Below, piece after piece: positions 18,163-27,407 of a stretch of DNA of 64,000 nucleotides. Position numbers and translations under genes: made by a program. Positions within the stretch are counted from its first letter, which is position 1; every line of letters starts with the position of its first letter. The stretch is from JALSKU01 sp964556545. GTDB lineage: Bacteria; Campylobacterota; Campylobacteria; Campylobacterales; JALSKU01. Below the pieces are notes generated by a model. The model saw only the letters and a list, made by a program, of their open reading frames with translations, ran no database searches and had not been told where the DNA came from. Location: assembly GCA_964556545.1 (NCBI GenBank), contig CAZKWE010000092.1:1-64000 (forward strand), in the 5' to 3' direction.

Positions 18163-18684
18163 ATGAAATATCAGATAGTAATAGCAGGTTTCGGCGGACA
18201 GGGCGTTGTATTTTTGGTAAAAGTTTTAGCTATTTGTGCGGGAAACAAGGATATACCTTTTTTAGGTACGGAAAACCATGGAATGAGCCAAAGAGGCGGA
18301 GCAGTCAGTTGCGATATAAAGATTGGCAATTTTCAAAATCCGGTAATCGATAAAAATCAAGCCGATATGATTATAGGACTTGATAAAAATGAAAGTTTAA
18401 GAAATATATCTTATCTTAAAAAAGATGGTATTATGGTAGTAAATGCGGATGATAGTTATCCTGAAATTCCTTTTAGAATTGCACGGATTGATGCAAACAA
18501 ACTGGCATTGGAAAACAAGATACCGATACAAGCTTTAAATGTTTTTATGCTTGGAGTTGCACTAAAAAACGAACCGAATTTTCCTTTTAGTGCAAATGAT
18601 GTAAAAGAGGCAATCAAAAAGATAAATTTGAAAATGGCGGAGCAGAATTTTAAAATACTTGAAATGGGTATGAAAGGAGAATAA
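18163..18684 (+). CDS. iorB: Indolepyruvate:ferredoxin oxidoreductase beta subunit
   Basis: 173 residues, gamma-type POR domain. IAGFGGQGVVFLVKVLA (about 6-22) is the family signature and TENHGMSQRGGAVSCDIKIG (about 41-60) the second conserved block. It binds CoA and completes the IorAB complex. It starts 2 bases after iorA with AAAGGA upstream. Confidence 0.95.
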   Translation: MKYQIVIAGFGGQGVVFLVKVLAICAGNKDIPFLGTENHGMSQRGGAVSCDIKIGNFQNPVIDKNQADMIIGLDKNESLRNISYLKKDGIMVVNADDSYPEIPFRIARIDANKLALENKIPIQALNVFMLGVALKNEPNFPFSANDVKEAIKKINLKMAEQNFKILEMGMKGE

Positions 18685-19983
18685 ATGGTTTGGAACGAAA
18701 TTGAGTGTGCCAAAAGAGAAGATATAGAAAAACTGGAATTTAAAAGACTTAAAGAGACTTTAAACAGAGTTTACTCTTTAACACCTTTTTACAAAAAGAA
18801 ATTTGACGAGTTAAAACTATTGCCAAGTGATATAAAGTCATTAAATGATATAAAAAAACTTCCTTTTACGAAAAAACAGGATCTTAGAGACCATTACCCG
18901 TTCGGACTTTTTACGGTTCCTTTAAGTCAGGTTGTAAGAATCCACAGTTCAAGCGGAACTACCGGCAAACCTACTGTCGTAGGATATACGAAAGCCGATA
19001 TGGATGTATGGAATGAAGTTATGGCGAGAGTATATACAATGGCAGGTGTTAGTGCAAAAGATGTGGTTCATAACGGTTACGGATACGGTCTTTTTACCGG
19101 TGGTCTTGGATTTCACGAAGCGGCTCAAAAGATAGGAGCAACAGTCATACCTGCAAGCGGAGGTTTTACAGACAGGCAACTTATGCTTATGAGAGATTTT
19201 GGAGCTACGGTTCTTGCCGCCACTCCTTCTTTTGCCTTACATTTAGCAGAAGTTGCAAAAAAAAGCGGACCTGATTATAAAAATGAGTATAAATTAAAAT
19301 GCGGAATTTTTGGAGCAGAGCCCGTAAGCGAAGGACTCAAAAAAGAAGTATCAAAAGCATGGGGCATTGATTATCATGAAACATACGGACTTAGTGAAAT
19401 AATAGGACCGGGAGTATCATCAAGTTGCAAATACTCAAAACTTCTGCATATAAACGAAGATCATTTTTATCCTGAAATTATTGATCCCAAAACCGGCGAA
19501 GTACTGCCCGAAGGAGAAAGAGGAGAGCTTGTCATAACAACATTGACAAAACAGGCACTTCCTATCATAAGGTACAGAACAGGAGATATAACATCCTTGA
19601 CTTATGAACCGTGCAAATGTGGAAGAACTACCGTAAGAATGGAAAGTATCGTAGGAAGAGCAGATGATATGCTTATAGTAAACGGTGTAAATGTATATCA
19701 TTCTCAAGTTGAACATGTCATAGCAAATACTGAAGGTGTTACTCTAAACTATCAAATCATTGCCGATAAAAAAGGATTTTTGGACAAACTTGAAATATTG
19801 GTTGAAATAAGTGATGAAGTTATGAGCGACAATATAAAAGAACTTGAAAATATCAAAAAAGAGTTGCAACACTCACTTTTAAACAATCTTTATATAAATG
19901 CAAATGTAAAACTCGTTGAGCCAAGAACAATTGAGAGAAGCATGGGGAAAGCCGTAAGGGTAGTTGACAAAAGGAGAAATTAA
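18685..19983 (+). CDS. paaK: Phenylacetate-CoA ligase (AMP-forming)
   Basis: 432 residues, an ANL-family adenylating enzyme of PaaK size. SSGTTGKPTVVGYT (about 91-104) is the phosphate loop, ETYGLSEIIGPG (about 232-243) the acyl-binding motif, YRTGD the ribose-binding motif and GRADDMLIVNGVNV the hinge. It joins an arylacetate to CoA using ATP. Next to iorAB it can feed aryl-acetyl-CoA into reductive carboxylation or release the acid in the reverse sense. Abuts iorB (no gap). Confidence 0.92.
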   Translation: MVWNEIECAKREDIEKLEFKRLKETLNRVYSLTPFYKKKFDELKLLPSDIKSLNDIKKLPFTKKQDLRDHYPFGLFTVPLSQVVRIHSSSGTTGKPTVVGYTKADMDVWNEVMARVYTMAGVSAKDVVHNGYGYGLFTGGLGFHEAAQKIGATVIPASGGFTDRQLMLMRDFGATVLAATPSFALHLAEVAKKSGPDYKNEYKLKCGIFGAEPVSEGLKKEVSKAWGIDYHETYGLSEIIGPGVSSSCKYSKLLHINEDHFYPEIIDPKTGEVLPEGERGELVITTLTKQALPIIRYRTGDITSLTYEPCKCGRTTVRMESIVGRADDMLIVNGVNVYHSQVEHVIANTEGVTLNYQIIADKKGFLDKLEILVEISDEVMSDNIKELENIKKELQHSLLNNLYINANVKLVEPRTIERSMGKAVRVVDKRRN

Positions 19984-19984
19984 A

Positions 19985-20407
19985 ATGAACAACCATATAA
20001 AACAGTTAACAGTATTTGTAGAAGACAAAATGGGAGAATTGACAGATATCACAACAATACTTTCTCAAAACGGTGTCTCATTAAAATCAATCAATCTGGT
20101 TGATTCAAGTGATTTTGGATTGTTAAGAATTATTGTAGATGATACTAAAAAAGCAGCTTTTGTTTTGGAAAAAGAGGGATTTAGTCTGACAATTACAAAT
20201 GTCATAGCCATAAAGATAAAAAACAAAGTAGGAAGTTTTAACAAAGTAGTAACCGCCTTAAGCAAAAATGATATAAATATCGAGTATATCTATACTGTTG
20301 ACAGTGATACATACGGTATATTTATCTTTAAAGTTGGTCCGAAAGATTTTGAAAAGGCAGTAAATATTTTAAAAGAAAGCAGTATTGAAACTTTAAAGAC
20401 CATATAA
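19985..20407 (+). CDS. Tandem ACT-domain amino-acid-binding protein
   Basis: 140 residues from the ATG at 19985, which follows AAAGGAGA; an earlier frame start inside paaK is less likely. Two ACT domains can be traced: QLTVFVEDKMGELTDITTIL (about 7-26) and AIKIKNKVGSFNKVVTALS (about 73-91). Stand-alone double-ACT proteins accompany iorAB/paaK clusters and probably sense an aromatic amino acid. No catalytic domain. Confidence 0.85.
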   Translation: MNNHIKQLTVFVEDKMGELTDITTILSQNGVSLKSINLVDSSDFGLLRIIVDDTKKAAFVLEKEGFSLTITNVIAIKIKNKVGSFNKVVTALSKNDINIEYIYTVDSDTYGIFIFKVGPKDFEKAVNILKESSIETLKTI

Positions 20408-20408
20408 T

Positions 20409-20819
20409 ATGAATCTTGATGAGTTACAAAAAAGTGAAATAGGCTTTCTTTCTCATATAGGCGGAAAACTTGTAAACTTTAGTGAAGGATATGCCGAACT
20501 TGCTTTTGAAATAAATGATTTTCACAAACAGCATCTCGGAGTAGTTCACGGTGGAGCTATGGCAACTTTGGCAGATCATGCCGGATGGTATGCTGCAGTA
20601 TCACAGATAGAAATAGGACAAACCTGTGTAACAATAGAGTTAAAGATAAATTATTTAAAACCTGCTTTTGAAGAACTTTTAAAAGCACAGGCAAAAGTTG
20701 TAAACAAAACCAGAAAAACTGTTTTTGTCGTTATAGAGCTTTTTGACAAAGACAAGATCGTAGCTTATTCAACGGCAACATATTCGATTATAACGGAAAA
20801 AAGGAATTCCAAATGTTGA
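20409..20819 (+). CDS. PaaI-type hotdog-fold acyl-CoA thioesterase
   Basis: 136 residues. HLGVVHGGAMATLADHAGWYA (about 42-62) is the PaaI/YdiI-type active-site region with the HGG motif, followed by TIELKINYLKPA. Probably hydrolyses an aryl-acyl-CoA to protect the CoA pool, working against the neighbouring ligase and IorAB. Starts one base after the ACT gene; overlaps the LysE gene by 7 bases. Confidence 0.87.
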   Translation: MNLDELQKSEIGFLSHIGGKLVNFSEGYAELAFEINDFHKQHLGVVHGGAMATLADHAGWYAAVSQIEIGQTCVTIELKINYLKPAFEELLKAQAKVVNKTRKTVFVVIELFDKDKIVAYSTATYSIITEKRNSKC

Positions 20820-21424
20820 GTGCTTTTATAGAAGGGTTTATTCTTGGTATAGGAGCAGCAGTACCGGTAGGTCCTATAAATATACTCATTATGACAAATG
20901 CCTTGAAAAATTATAAAAATGCCTTAAGTATAGGCTTTGGTGCGATGAGTGCGGATATAACTTATTTGGTACTTATCCTTTTAGGGCTTTTTGCATTTGT
21001 TAAAAACGGAATATTTCAAACACTTCTTGGAATTTTTGGTTCACTGTTTTTAACTTATATAGCATACCTGATCTTTAAAAATAGAAATGAAAAGATAGAA
21101 CTTGATCCCTCGAAGATAAAAGACGGACATACAAAGATAGTTTCAAATTATTTAAAAGGGTACTCATTAACTCTTTTAAATCCTTATACTATAGGATTTT
21201 GGATAAGTGTTTCAGCATATATATCAACCAAAAACCTCTCTTTTGGTTTTACACTGCTTGGACTTTTCAGCGGTATATTTTTATGGATAACTCTTATGCC
21301 TTATGCTGTACACAAAACCAAACATTTACTCTCTCACAATATGATAAAAAATATTTCTATTGTCGCAAGCGGCATTATACTGTTTTTTGCAATAGGAATG
21401 ATAGCAAATATAATAAAAGGATAA
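20813..21424 (+). CDS. LysE/RhtB-family amino acid exporter
   Basis: 203 residues, six membrane segments. GIGAAVPVGPINILIM (about 12-27) is the LysE-family signature, and the second half has NPYTIGFWISV. Exports amino acids or related compounds. In an aromatic-metabolism operon an aromatic amino acid, indole-derived acid or homoserine-like compound is possible; the substrate is not shown. Confidence 0.82.
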   Translation: MLSAFIEGFILGIGAAVPVGPINILIMTNALKNYKNALSIGFGAMSADITYLVLILLGLFAFVKNGIFQTLLGIFGSLFLTYIAYLIFKNRNEKIELDPSKIKDGHTKIVSNYLKGYSLTLLNPYTIGFWISVSAYISTKNLSFGFTLLGLFSGIFLWITLMPYAVHKTKHLLSHNMIKNISIVASGIILFFAIGMIANIIKG

Positions 21425-21428
21425 AAAT

Positions 21429-22631
21429 ATGGAAAAATCATATCTTTCGTCAAATCCTGATGAAAAAGGATATTTTGGTAAATATGGCGGAGCTTTTATA
21501 CCTCCTCAACTTGAAAAGCCCTTTGCGGAGATAAATGAGGCTTATGATAGATTATCTAAGAGTTTCGATTTTCTTGATGAGTTAAAAAGCATAAGAAAAC
21601 ATTATCAGGGTCGCCCTACTCCAATCTCTTATGCAAAAAGGCTTAGTGAATTTGTCGGTGGAGGAAGAATTTATTTGAAAAGAGAGGACTTGAACCATAC
21701 GGGTGCACATAAGTTAAACCACTGTATGGCTGAAGCTCTTGTAGCAAAATACCTTGGCAAAAAGAAAATCATGGCTGAAACAGGAGCAGGACAACATGGT
21801 GTAGCACTTGCAACTGCGGCAGCTTATTTTGGATTGGAGTGTGAAATACACATGGGTGAAGTGGATATCGAAAAGGAGAAACCCAATGTCATAAGGATGA
21901 AGATCCTCGGAGCTAAAGTGGTACCGGTAACTCATGGGCTTAAAACTCTAAAAGAGGCGGTGGATAGCTGTTTTGAAGCTTATGTGGCTCAGGCTGATAG
22001 TGCTTTTTATGCGATAGGTTCGGTTGTAGGACCTCATCCGTTTCCAAAAATGGTAAGAGATTTTCAAATGGTTGTAGGGCTTGAAGCAAAAGAGCAATTT
22101 TATGAAATGACAAATCAACTCCCGGATAGTGTAGTGGCTTGCGTCGGAGGAGGAAGCAATGCAATGGGCATATTTAGCGGTTTTATAGATGACCCTGTCA
22201 AACTATACGGAGTTGAACCTCTTGGTATCAGTACAAGACTGGGTGAACATGCAGCAAGTCTGACTTATGGAAGTGACGGAATAATGCATGGATTTAATTC
22301 TATAATGCTAAAAGATGAAAACGGGGAACCTGCTCCTGTTTATTCGGTTGCAAGCGGACTTGATTATCCTTCAGTCGGACCGGAACAGGCTCATTTAAAA
22401 ACCATAGGAAGAACCATTGTAGCAACCGCTTCAGACGAAGAAGCTATAGATGCTTTTTATAAACTCTCAAGATATGAAGGTATTATTCCCGCACTTGAGA
22501 GTTCTCATGCTGTTGCATTTGCCATGAAGCTTGCCAAAGAGAGACCAAAAGAGTCAATTTTAGTAAACTTGAGTGGCAGGGGCGATAAAGACATAGACTT
22601 TGTTGTAGAAAATTATCCTATACCTGAGTAA
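21429..22631 (+). CDS. trpB: Tryptophan synthase beta chain (orphan copy)
   Basis: 400 residues, TrpB1-like length. PLP lysine Lys95 in HTGAHKLNHC, the catalytic glutamate in AETGAGQHGVA, phosphate loop GGGSNAMG, and the terminal LSGRGDKD. It makes tryptophan from indole and serine. The lysine context reads KLNHCM where classical TrpB has KINN, and no trpA adjoins it. That suggests use of free indole rather than channelled indole. Last gene of the iorAB-paaK operon, 4 bases after LysE, and followed by a terminator hairpin. Confidence 0.88.
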   Translation: MEKSYLSSNPDEKGYFGKYGGAFIPPQLEKPFAEINEAYDRLSKSFDFLDELKSIRKHYQGRPTPISYAKRLSEFVGGGRIYLKREDLNHTGAHKLNHCMAEALVAKYLGKKKIMAETGAGQHGVALATAAAYFGLECEIHMGEVDIEKEKPNVIRMKILGAKVVPVTHGLKTLKEAVDSCFEAYVAQADSAFYAIGSVVGPHPFPKMVRDFQMVVGLEAKEQFYEMTNQLPDSVVACVGGGSNAMGIFSGFIDDPVKLYGVEPLGISTRLGEHAASLTYGSDGIMHGFNSIMLKDENGEPAPVYSVASGLDYPSVGPEQAHLKTIGRTIVATASDEEAIDAFYKLSRYEGIIPALESSHAVAFAMKLAKERPKESILVNLSGRGDKDIDFVVENYPIPE

Positions 22632-22636
22632 ACAAA

Positions 22637-22664
22637 GCAAAGGGGAGTCAACCCCCTTTGTTGC
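22637..22664 (+). terminator. Terminator after trpB
   Basis: GCAAAGGGG, a short loop, CCCCCTTTGTTGC: a strong stem right after the trpB stop codon. The T run after it is poor, so efficiency is uncertain. Confidence 0.6.
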
Positions 22665-22710
22665 TTAGTAACAATATTGTCTATATTTAAAAAATACAAA
22701 GAGTACTGTT

Positions 22711-23712
22711 TTGAAAAGATTGCCTGCTGAGTGGGAAAAACAAAAATGTATCATGATCACTTATCCTCACAAAAAAAGTGATTGGAAATGTTGTTTGCAA
22801 GAGATAGAAAAAACTTATATCCAAATAATAAAAGGTATATCAAAATATCAAAAGTGTTTGATAATATGTGATGATATAAAAAGAGTAAAAAATATTCTCG
22901 ACTTCAATCAAGACAATCTTATATTTGCAAATATATCCACAAATGATACCTGGATAAGAGATTATGGAGCTATTGATCTCATTGACAAAGATAGTGTAGT
23001 ATCGTATGATTTTACATTTAACGGATGGGGTAAAAAATTTGATGCTTCATTGGACAATTTGGTAAATCAAAAATTATATAAAAAAAATTTTTTCAAAAAC
23101 TCACTAAAAAAAATAGATTTTGTTCTTGAAGGCGGAAGTATAGATTCTAACGGAGACGGGGTTTTGCTTACTACAAAAAAGTGTCTTTTAAATAAAAACA
23201 GAAACCCTTTTTTATCACAAGAACAAATAGAAAAAAAACTTTTTGAATATTTTGGACTAAAAAAAATTTTATGGTTAAAAAACGGTGGGCTTTTCGGAGA
23301 TGATACGGACTCGCACATAGATACCCTTGCAAGATTTTTAAATACCGATACAATTTGCTATGTAAAGTGCTACAACAAAGATGACGAACATTATACCGAA
23401 TTGAATAAAATGGAAAAAGAGTTGCAACAAAGCGGATTTAAGCTTGTGCCTATTCCTCTGCCGGATCCTGTTTTTTACGAGGGAGAAAGATTGCCTGCAA
23501 CTTATGTTAACTTTTTATTTGTAAACAATGCCATAATACTGCCAATTTACAATCAAAAAAAAGATAAAGAGGTTATCAAAATTTTTAGAAATTTTTATCC
23601 GAATAAAGATATAATTCCAATTGATGCATCTATTCTTATAAGAGAACACGGCAGTATTCACTGTGCCACGATGCAAAGATACATACAACCAAAGGATATA
23701 AATGACTCTTGA
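22711..23712 (+). CDS. aguA: Agmatine deiminase
   Basis: 333 residues, peptidyl-arginine-deiminase fold. Catalytic Cys318 in GSIHCATMQ, NDTWIRDYGAI (about 75-85), FNGWGKKFD, LEGGSID and the GDDTDSHIDTLARF block with the catalytic His. These match the epsilonproteobacterial agmatine deiminases as I remember them. It converts agmatine to N-carbamoylputrescine and ammonia. The start is a TTG (MKRLPAEWE), fixed by homology of the N-terminus. The next enzyme of the pathway is encoded at 28060. The end overlaps the CDF gene by 11 bases. Confidence 0.92.
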   Translation: MKRLPAEWEKQKCIMITYPHKKSDWKCCLQEIEKTYIQIIKGISKYQKCLIICDDIKRVKNILDFNQDNLIFANISTNDTWIRDYGAIDLIDKDSVVSYDFTFNGWGKKFDASLDNLVNQKLYKKNFFKNSLKKIDFVLEGGSIDSNGDGVLLTTKKCLLNKNRNPFLSQEQIEKKLFEYFGLKKILWLKNGGLFGDDTDSHIDTLARFLNTDTICYVKCYNKDDEHYTELNKMEKELQQSGFKLVPIPLPDPVFYEGERLPATYVNFLFVNNAIILPIYNQKKDKEVIKIFRNFYPNKDIIPIDASILIREHGSIHCATMQRYIQPKDINDS

Positions 23713-24580
23713 AAAAAAAGCTACTATCGTTTCAAGCAGTATCGCAACGATTCTTATAATTATAAAACTCATCATAGGCATTTTAAGCGGTTCTGTTTCA
23801 GTACTTGCAAGTGCGATAGACTCCGTACTGGATCTCATAGTATCGGCTTTTAATCTTTTTGCCATTACAAAATCGGAAAAACCTGCTGATGAAGAGTTTA
23901 ACTATGGAAGAGGAAAGATAGAAGCTTTGGCTGCAGTTATAGAAGGAACCGTTATCACTATGAGCGGTCTTTTTATACTGTATGAAGCGATTAAAAAAGC
24001 CGTAAACAAAGAAATCACGCAACTTCTTGATACTTCTATACTTGTTATGGGTGTTTCGATAGTCTTAACTGTCGGCTTGGTTCTTTTTTTAAATTATGTT
24101 GCCAAAAAAACAAACAACCTTGTTATTCGTTCCGATGCACTACATTATAAAACCGATATATACAGTAACGGAGCAATTCTTTTAGCACTTTTTCTTATAA
24201 AATTAACAGGTATCCAAATCATTGACTCTCTTTTTGGAGGAGCAATTGCAGTATATATCATATATTCTGCTTATGCAATTATCAAAGAAGGGGTTTTAAT
24301 GTTGCTTGATGTAGCACTTGATAAAAAAATAGTTGACAGTATTAAAGATATTATTATTAGTACAAACGGAGTTACGGATTATCACTTTTTAAAAACAAGA
24401 AAATCCGGAAAAACCAACTTTGTAGATGTTCATGTCGTTATGACACCTGATATTTCACTTTTGGAAGCTCACAGGATTGCTGATACCATAGAAGATAAGA
24501 TCAAGAAATTGGACAATAAAAGCAATTGGAGCATAACTATACACCTTGATCCTTATGATGACTCCGATATAAATACCTAA
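23702..24580 (+). CDS. Cation diffusion facilitator (FieF-type metal efflux)
   Basis: 292 residues. Six membrane segments followed by a cytoplasmic ferredoxin-like domain. Metal-site aspartates are in ASAIDSVLDLIVS (about 37-49) and the second site is RSDALHYKTDIYSN (about 142-155). FNYGRGKIEALAAVIEG is typical of FieF/MamM relatives. It exports Zn(II) or Fe(II) by proton exchange. Convergent with the feo operon, overlapping its last gene by 4 bases, which hints at a role in iron balance. Confidence 0.87.
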   Translation: MTLEKKATIVSSSIATILIIIKLIIGILSGSVSVLASAIDSVLDLIVSAFNLFAITKSEKPADEEFNYGRGKIEALAAVIEGTVITMSGLFILYEAIKKAVNKEITQLLDTSILVMGVSIVLTVGLVLFLNYVAKKTNNLVIRSDALHYKTDIYSNGAILLALFLIKLTGIQIIDSLFGGAIAVYIIYSAYAIIKEGVLMLLDVALDKKIVDSIKDIIISTNGVTDYHFLKTRKSGKTNFVDVHVVMTPDISLLEAHRIADTIEDKIKKLDNKSNWSITIHLDPYDDSDINT

Positions 24581-24873
24581 CCCTCTTCCTTTTGGCAACA
24601 ATTCTCAAATTTTCTTTTCTTGCCCCATCTGTGTTGATGCCCTTTGCCGTAAAGTTCAACTTCTATATGATCAGCCTCATTTTTACTTATAATTACACAA
24701 GAATCGCACCCTGTTTTGATATAAAAGCTGCCTTTTAAAAATCCTACTCTGCATATATAAATCATTTCATCTTTATTTAATCCCATAGACTGAAGTCTCT
24801 GTTTTAAATCATTTGGCAAATCAATATCTTTGATAATAGCTCTTCCACCTTTGTCAAGTTCACTTAATTTCAC
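24577..24873 (-). CDS. feoA: FeoA-domain protein with metal-binding-like tail
   Basis: 98 residues. SH3-like FeoA domain (about 1-75) with LPNDLKQRLQSMGLNKDEMI. After it comes a tail of about 20 residues rich in His and Cys (HQHRWGKKRK, CCQKEEG). It starts with GTG at 24873 after GGAGATATAA. It is the third gene of feoA-feoB-feoA, and its tail may act like FeoC or as a metal ligand. The role of the second FeoA is unknown. Confidence 0.85.
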   Translation of the reverse strand: MKLSELDKGGRAIIKDIDLPNDLKQRLQSMGLNKDEMIYICRVGFLKGSFYIKTGCDSCVIISKNEADHIEVELYGKGHQHRWGKKRKFENCCQKEEG

Positions 24874-24885
24874 TTATATCTCCAA

Positions 24886-27039
24886 TCAATAACCCGCAAT
24901 TTTCAATATATTATATACCGTATATGCCAAAAGCCAGGCTAATACATTCGGATAAACAGTATAAAAAGTTCTCCACAGCCATTGAGGAATTTCAGCATAA
25001 AATGTACTCATTGCAGCAAGACAGGGAGAATATATCATTATAATGATAATAAGTGCAACTGCAGCTTTGAAGTCAACATTCTCTTTCATTTTTTGAATAA
25101 GTCCGTTGTTTTCCAATCCTCCTCCAACAGCATAAAGAGTTCCCATGGTAGAAACAACTACTTCTTTTGCTGCAAGACCGGCTATGACGGATACTGTCAT
25201 TCTCCAGTCAAAGCCAAATGGTTTAAAAATCGGATTTATTGTTTTTCCGATAGTACCAAGATAACTATCTTCCAAAAGTTTGGCATTTAATTCATTTTTT
25301 AAACTCTCTTTACTCTTTTTATTTGTAGCCAACTCTATCTTTTTTTCAAAAATTTGCTCTGTTTTTGGATGGTGGGGATAAGTACTTAAAAACCATACAA
25401 TCATTGCCGCAACAGCTATAAAAGTACCTGCTTTTTTTAAAAACATTTTTGTTTTTATCCATAAGTCCATAAGCAAAGATTTCATTGAAGGAAATCTGTA
25501 TGGCGGTATCTCCATTACAAACGGCTCGGGTTCGCCTTTGAACAAAACAACCCTGAGTATTTTTGCAACAATCAAGCCAAGTACGGCCCCGCCGATATAT
25601 ATGGCAAAAAGTACATTTCCGGGATTATGGTTGGCAAAAAAAGCGGCAATCACCAAAACATAGATAGGAAGTCTTGCTCCACAACTCATAAATCCCAAAA
25701 CAAGCATAGTAATGATCCTGTCTTTTGGATTTTTCAGAGTTCTTGCCGCCATATATGCAGGTACCGTACATCCAAAACCGCTAACCAACGGCACAAAAGC
25801 TTTTCCCTGAAGACCGAATTTTTTCAAAAATCCGTCCATCAGATATGCCGCTCTTGCCATATATCCGGTTTGTTCGAGTAAATTTATACCTAAAAAAAGT
25901 ATTAAAATATTCGGTAAAAACATTACGACTGCACCGATTGCAGGAATAACACCTTCTGTCAAAAGTGAATTAAATTCCCCTTTTGGCAAAATTTCCGATA
26001 TATAATTTGCACTGTTGCTAAAAAACCAGTCTATCCAATTCATAGGAATATTACCCAATTCAAATGTCAATTGAAACAAGCCCCACATAAAAAAAAGAAA
26101 TATAGGAAGCCCCAATACAGGATGAATAAGTATATTGTCTATTTTTTCGCTAAGACTCTCTTGTATTTCAGGTATTTTTAGTGCTTCCATTTGAAGGTTG
26201 TGCGAAAGTGCCGCTCTTTCATTGGAAAGTATATCGGTTGTGCTCTCTTCATCAAATTCCGCTTCAAGTTTTTTGTACATTTTTTCCAAAATATCATGAA
26301 CCTCTATCCAAACAGGCAAATCATGTATCATTTTATATATATTTTCATCTCGGTCAAGAAGTCTGATTGCTACAAATCTTGCAAAATCAGGATCTTTAAA
26401 ATGAGGTGACTTTTTTAGTATTGATATGAGCTTTTCTATCCTCAGCTCTATCCTTTCGCTGTAATAAATCTTGTTTTTTTCTTTTGGGTGTTTGTAAACC
26501 TCTATGATAGTATCTACTATTTCATCAATTCCTTTATGTTCTTTTGCCGAAGAGAGGACAACAGGAATACCAAGAAGCATTTCAAGCTTATCTTTATCAA
26601 CGCTTCCTCCTTTTGCCTCAATTTCATCTATCATATTGATAACCAGTATCATTTTTTTATGCATATCAAGAAGTTGCAAAGTAAATATAAGATTCCTTGA
26701 AAGAGTATTTGCATCAACGATATTGATAATGATGTCATACTCTTCTTGTATAAGATAATTTTTACTGACTTGCTCTTCGGGAGTATAAGCATTAAGAGAG
26801 TAAATTCCGGGCAAATCAACCAAACTTATATCATATCCGTCTTTTTTAATATCAACCACTTTTGTATCAACTGTGACACCAGAAAAATTACCGGTATGAA
26901 GTCTTGCGTCTCCTATAGCATTCAAAAGAGATGATTTGCCTACATTTGGCTGTCCTGCAACTACAACTTTTATTTTACTATTTTTTACGAGACTTTTATC
27001 ATTTTCAGCCGATAAGCTACTCTTGCGGTGAGTGTTCAT
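24886..27039 (-). CDS. feoB: Ferrous iron transport protein FeoB
   Basis: 717 residues. N-terminal G domain with G1 GQPNVGKSS (about 32-40), G3 DLPGIYSL, G4 NMID, then the GDI-like helical region and two Gate domains: GYMARAAYLMDGFLKKFGLQG and the CxxP-type motif GCTVPAYMA, later MTVSVIAGLAAKEVVVSTMG. It imports Fe(II) across the inner membrane. An N-terminal extension of about 25 polar residues precedes the G domain. It overlaps feoA by 4 bases (ATGA). Confidence 0.96.
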   Translation of the reverse strand: MNTHRKSSLSAENDKSLVKNSKIKVVVAGQPNVGKSSLLNAIGDARLHTGNFSGVTVDTKVVDIKKDGYDISLVDLPGIYSLNAYTPEEQVSKNYLIQEEYDIIINIVDANTLSRNLIFTLQLLDMHKKMILVINMIDEIEAKGGSVDKDKLEMLLGIPVVLSSAKEHKGIDEIVDTIIEVYKHPKEKNKIYYSERIELRIEKLISILKKSPHFKDPDFARFVAIRLLDRDENIYKMIHDLPVWIEVHDILEKMYKKLEAEFDEESTTDILSNERAALSHNLQMEALKIPEIQESLSEKIDNILIHPVLGLPIFLFFMWGLFQLTFELGNIPMNWIDWFFSNSANYISEILPKGEFNSLLTEGVIPAIGAVVMFLPNILILFLGINLLEQTGYMARAAYLMDGFLKKFGLQGKAFVPLVSGFGCTVPAYMAARTLKNPKDRIITMLVLGFMSCGARLPIYVLVIAAFFANHNPGNVLFAIYIGGAVLGLIVAKILRVVLFKGEPEPFVMEIPPYRFPSMKSLLMDLWIKTKMFLKKAGTFIAVAAMIVWFLSTYPHHPKTEQIFEKKIELATNKKSKESLKNELNAKLLEDSYLGTIGKTINPIFKPFGFDWRMTVSVIAGLAAKEVVVSTMGTLYAVGGGLENNGLIQKMKENVDFKAAVALIIIIMIYSPCLAAMSTFYAEIPQWLWRTFYTVYPNVLAWLLAYTVYNILKIAGY

Positions 27040-27266
27040 TTTTCACTCTCCACTATGATATTTTCTGCCTCTTCTTCTCTAAGACCCACTTTTGTATTCC
27101 CGGCCAAGATATCCCATGTCTGTTTGGCAAGAGTATGTTTTAATACTTTTATTTTTGCTCCTTTAACTATACCCATTGCTGTAAGTCTGCCTCTTATAGG
27201 CTCTTTTGCCGTAATTTTTCTTACAATCGCACAATCGCCTATATTCATCTGAGATACTTTTTTCAT
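27036..27266 (-). CDS. feoA: FeoA, ferrous iron transport accessory protein
   Basis: 76 residues from the ATG at 27266 (MKKVSQMNIGDCAIV). An in-frame ATG four codons earlier is also possible, but AGG directly abuts it while spacing to 27266 is about right. FeoA SH3-like domain with GRLTAMGIVKGAKI. Helps FeoB function. First gene of the operon, under a Fur box. Confidence 0.9.
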   Translation of the reverse strand: MKKVSQMNIGDCAIVRKITAKEPIRGRLTAMGIVKGAKIKVLKHTLAKQTWDILAGNTKVGLREEEAENIIVESEK

Positions 27267-27336
27267 TATGATTATCATCCTAAAATATTTTAATTTGCGA
27301 AATCATAACAAAAAAGAGTTTAATAAATACTTAAAG

Positions 27337-27351
27337 TGATAATCATTATCA
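27337..27351 (-). promoter_or_regulatory. Fur box upstream of feoAB
   Basis: TGATAATCATTATCA is a perfect 7-1-7 inverted repeat, the core of the Fur consensus. A second partial copy (ATGATAATCATAATG) covers the feoA start codon at 27264-27278. Iron-loaded Fur would repress feoA-feoB-feoA. Confidence 0.88.
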
Positions 27352-27407
27352 ATTAAAAGAGTTAAAAAGAATTATTTTGCAAATAATCAGAGAAATATTA
27401 AAATCCG

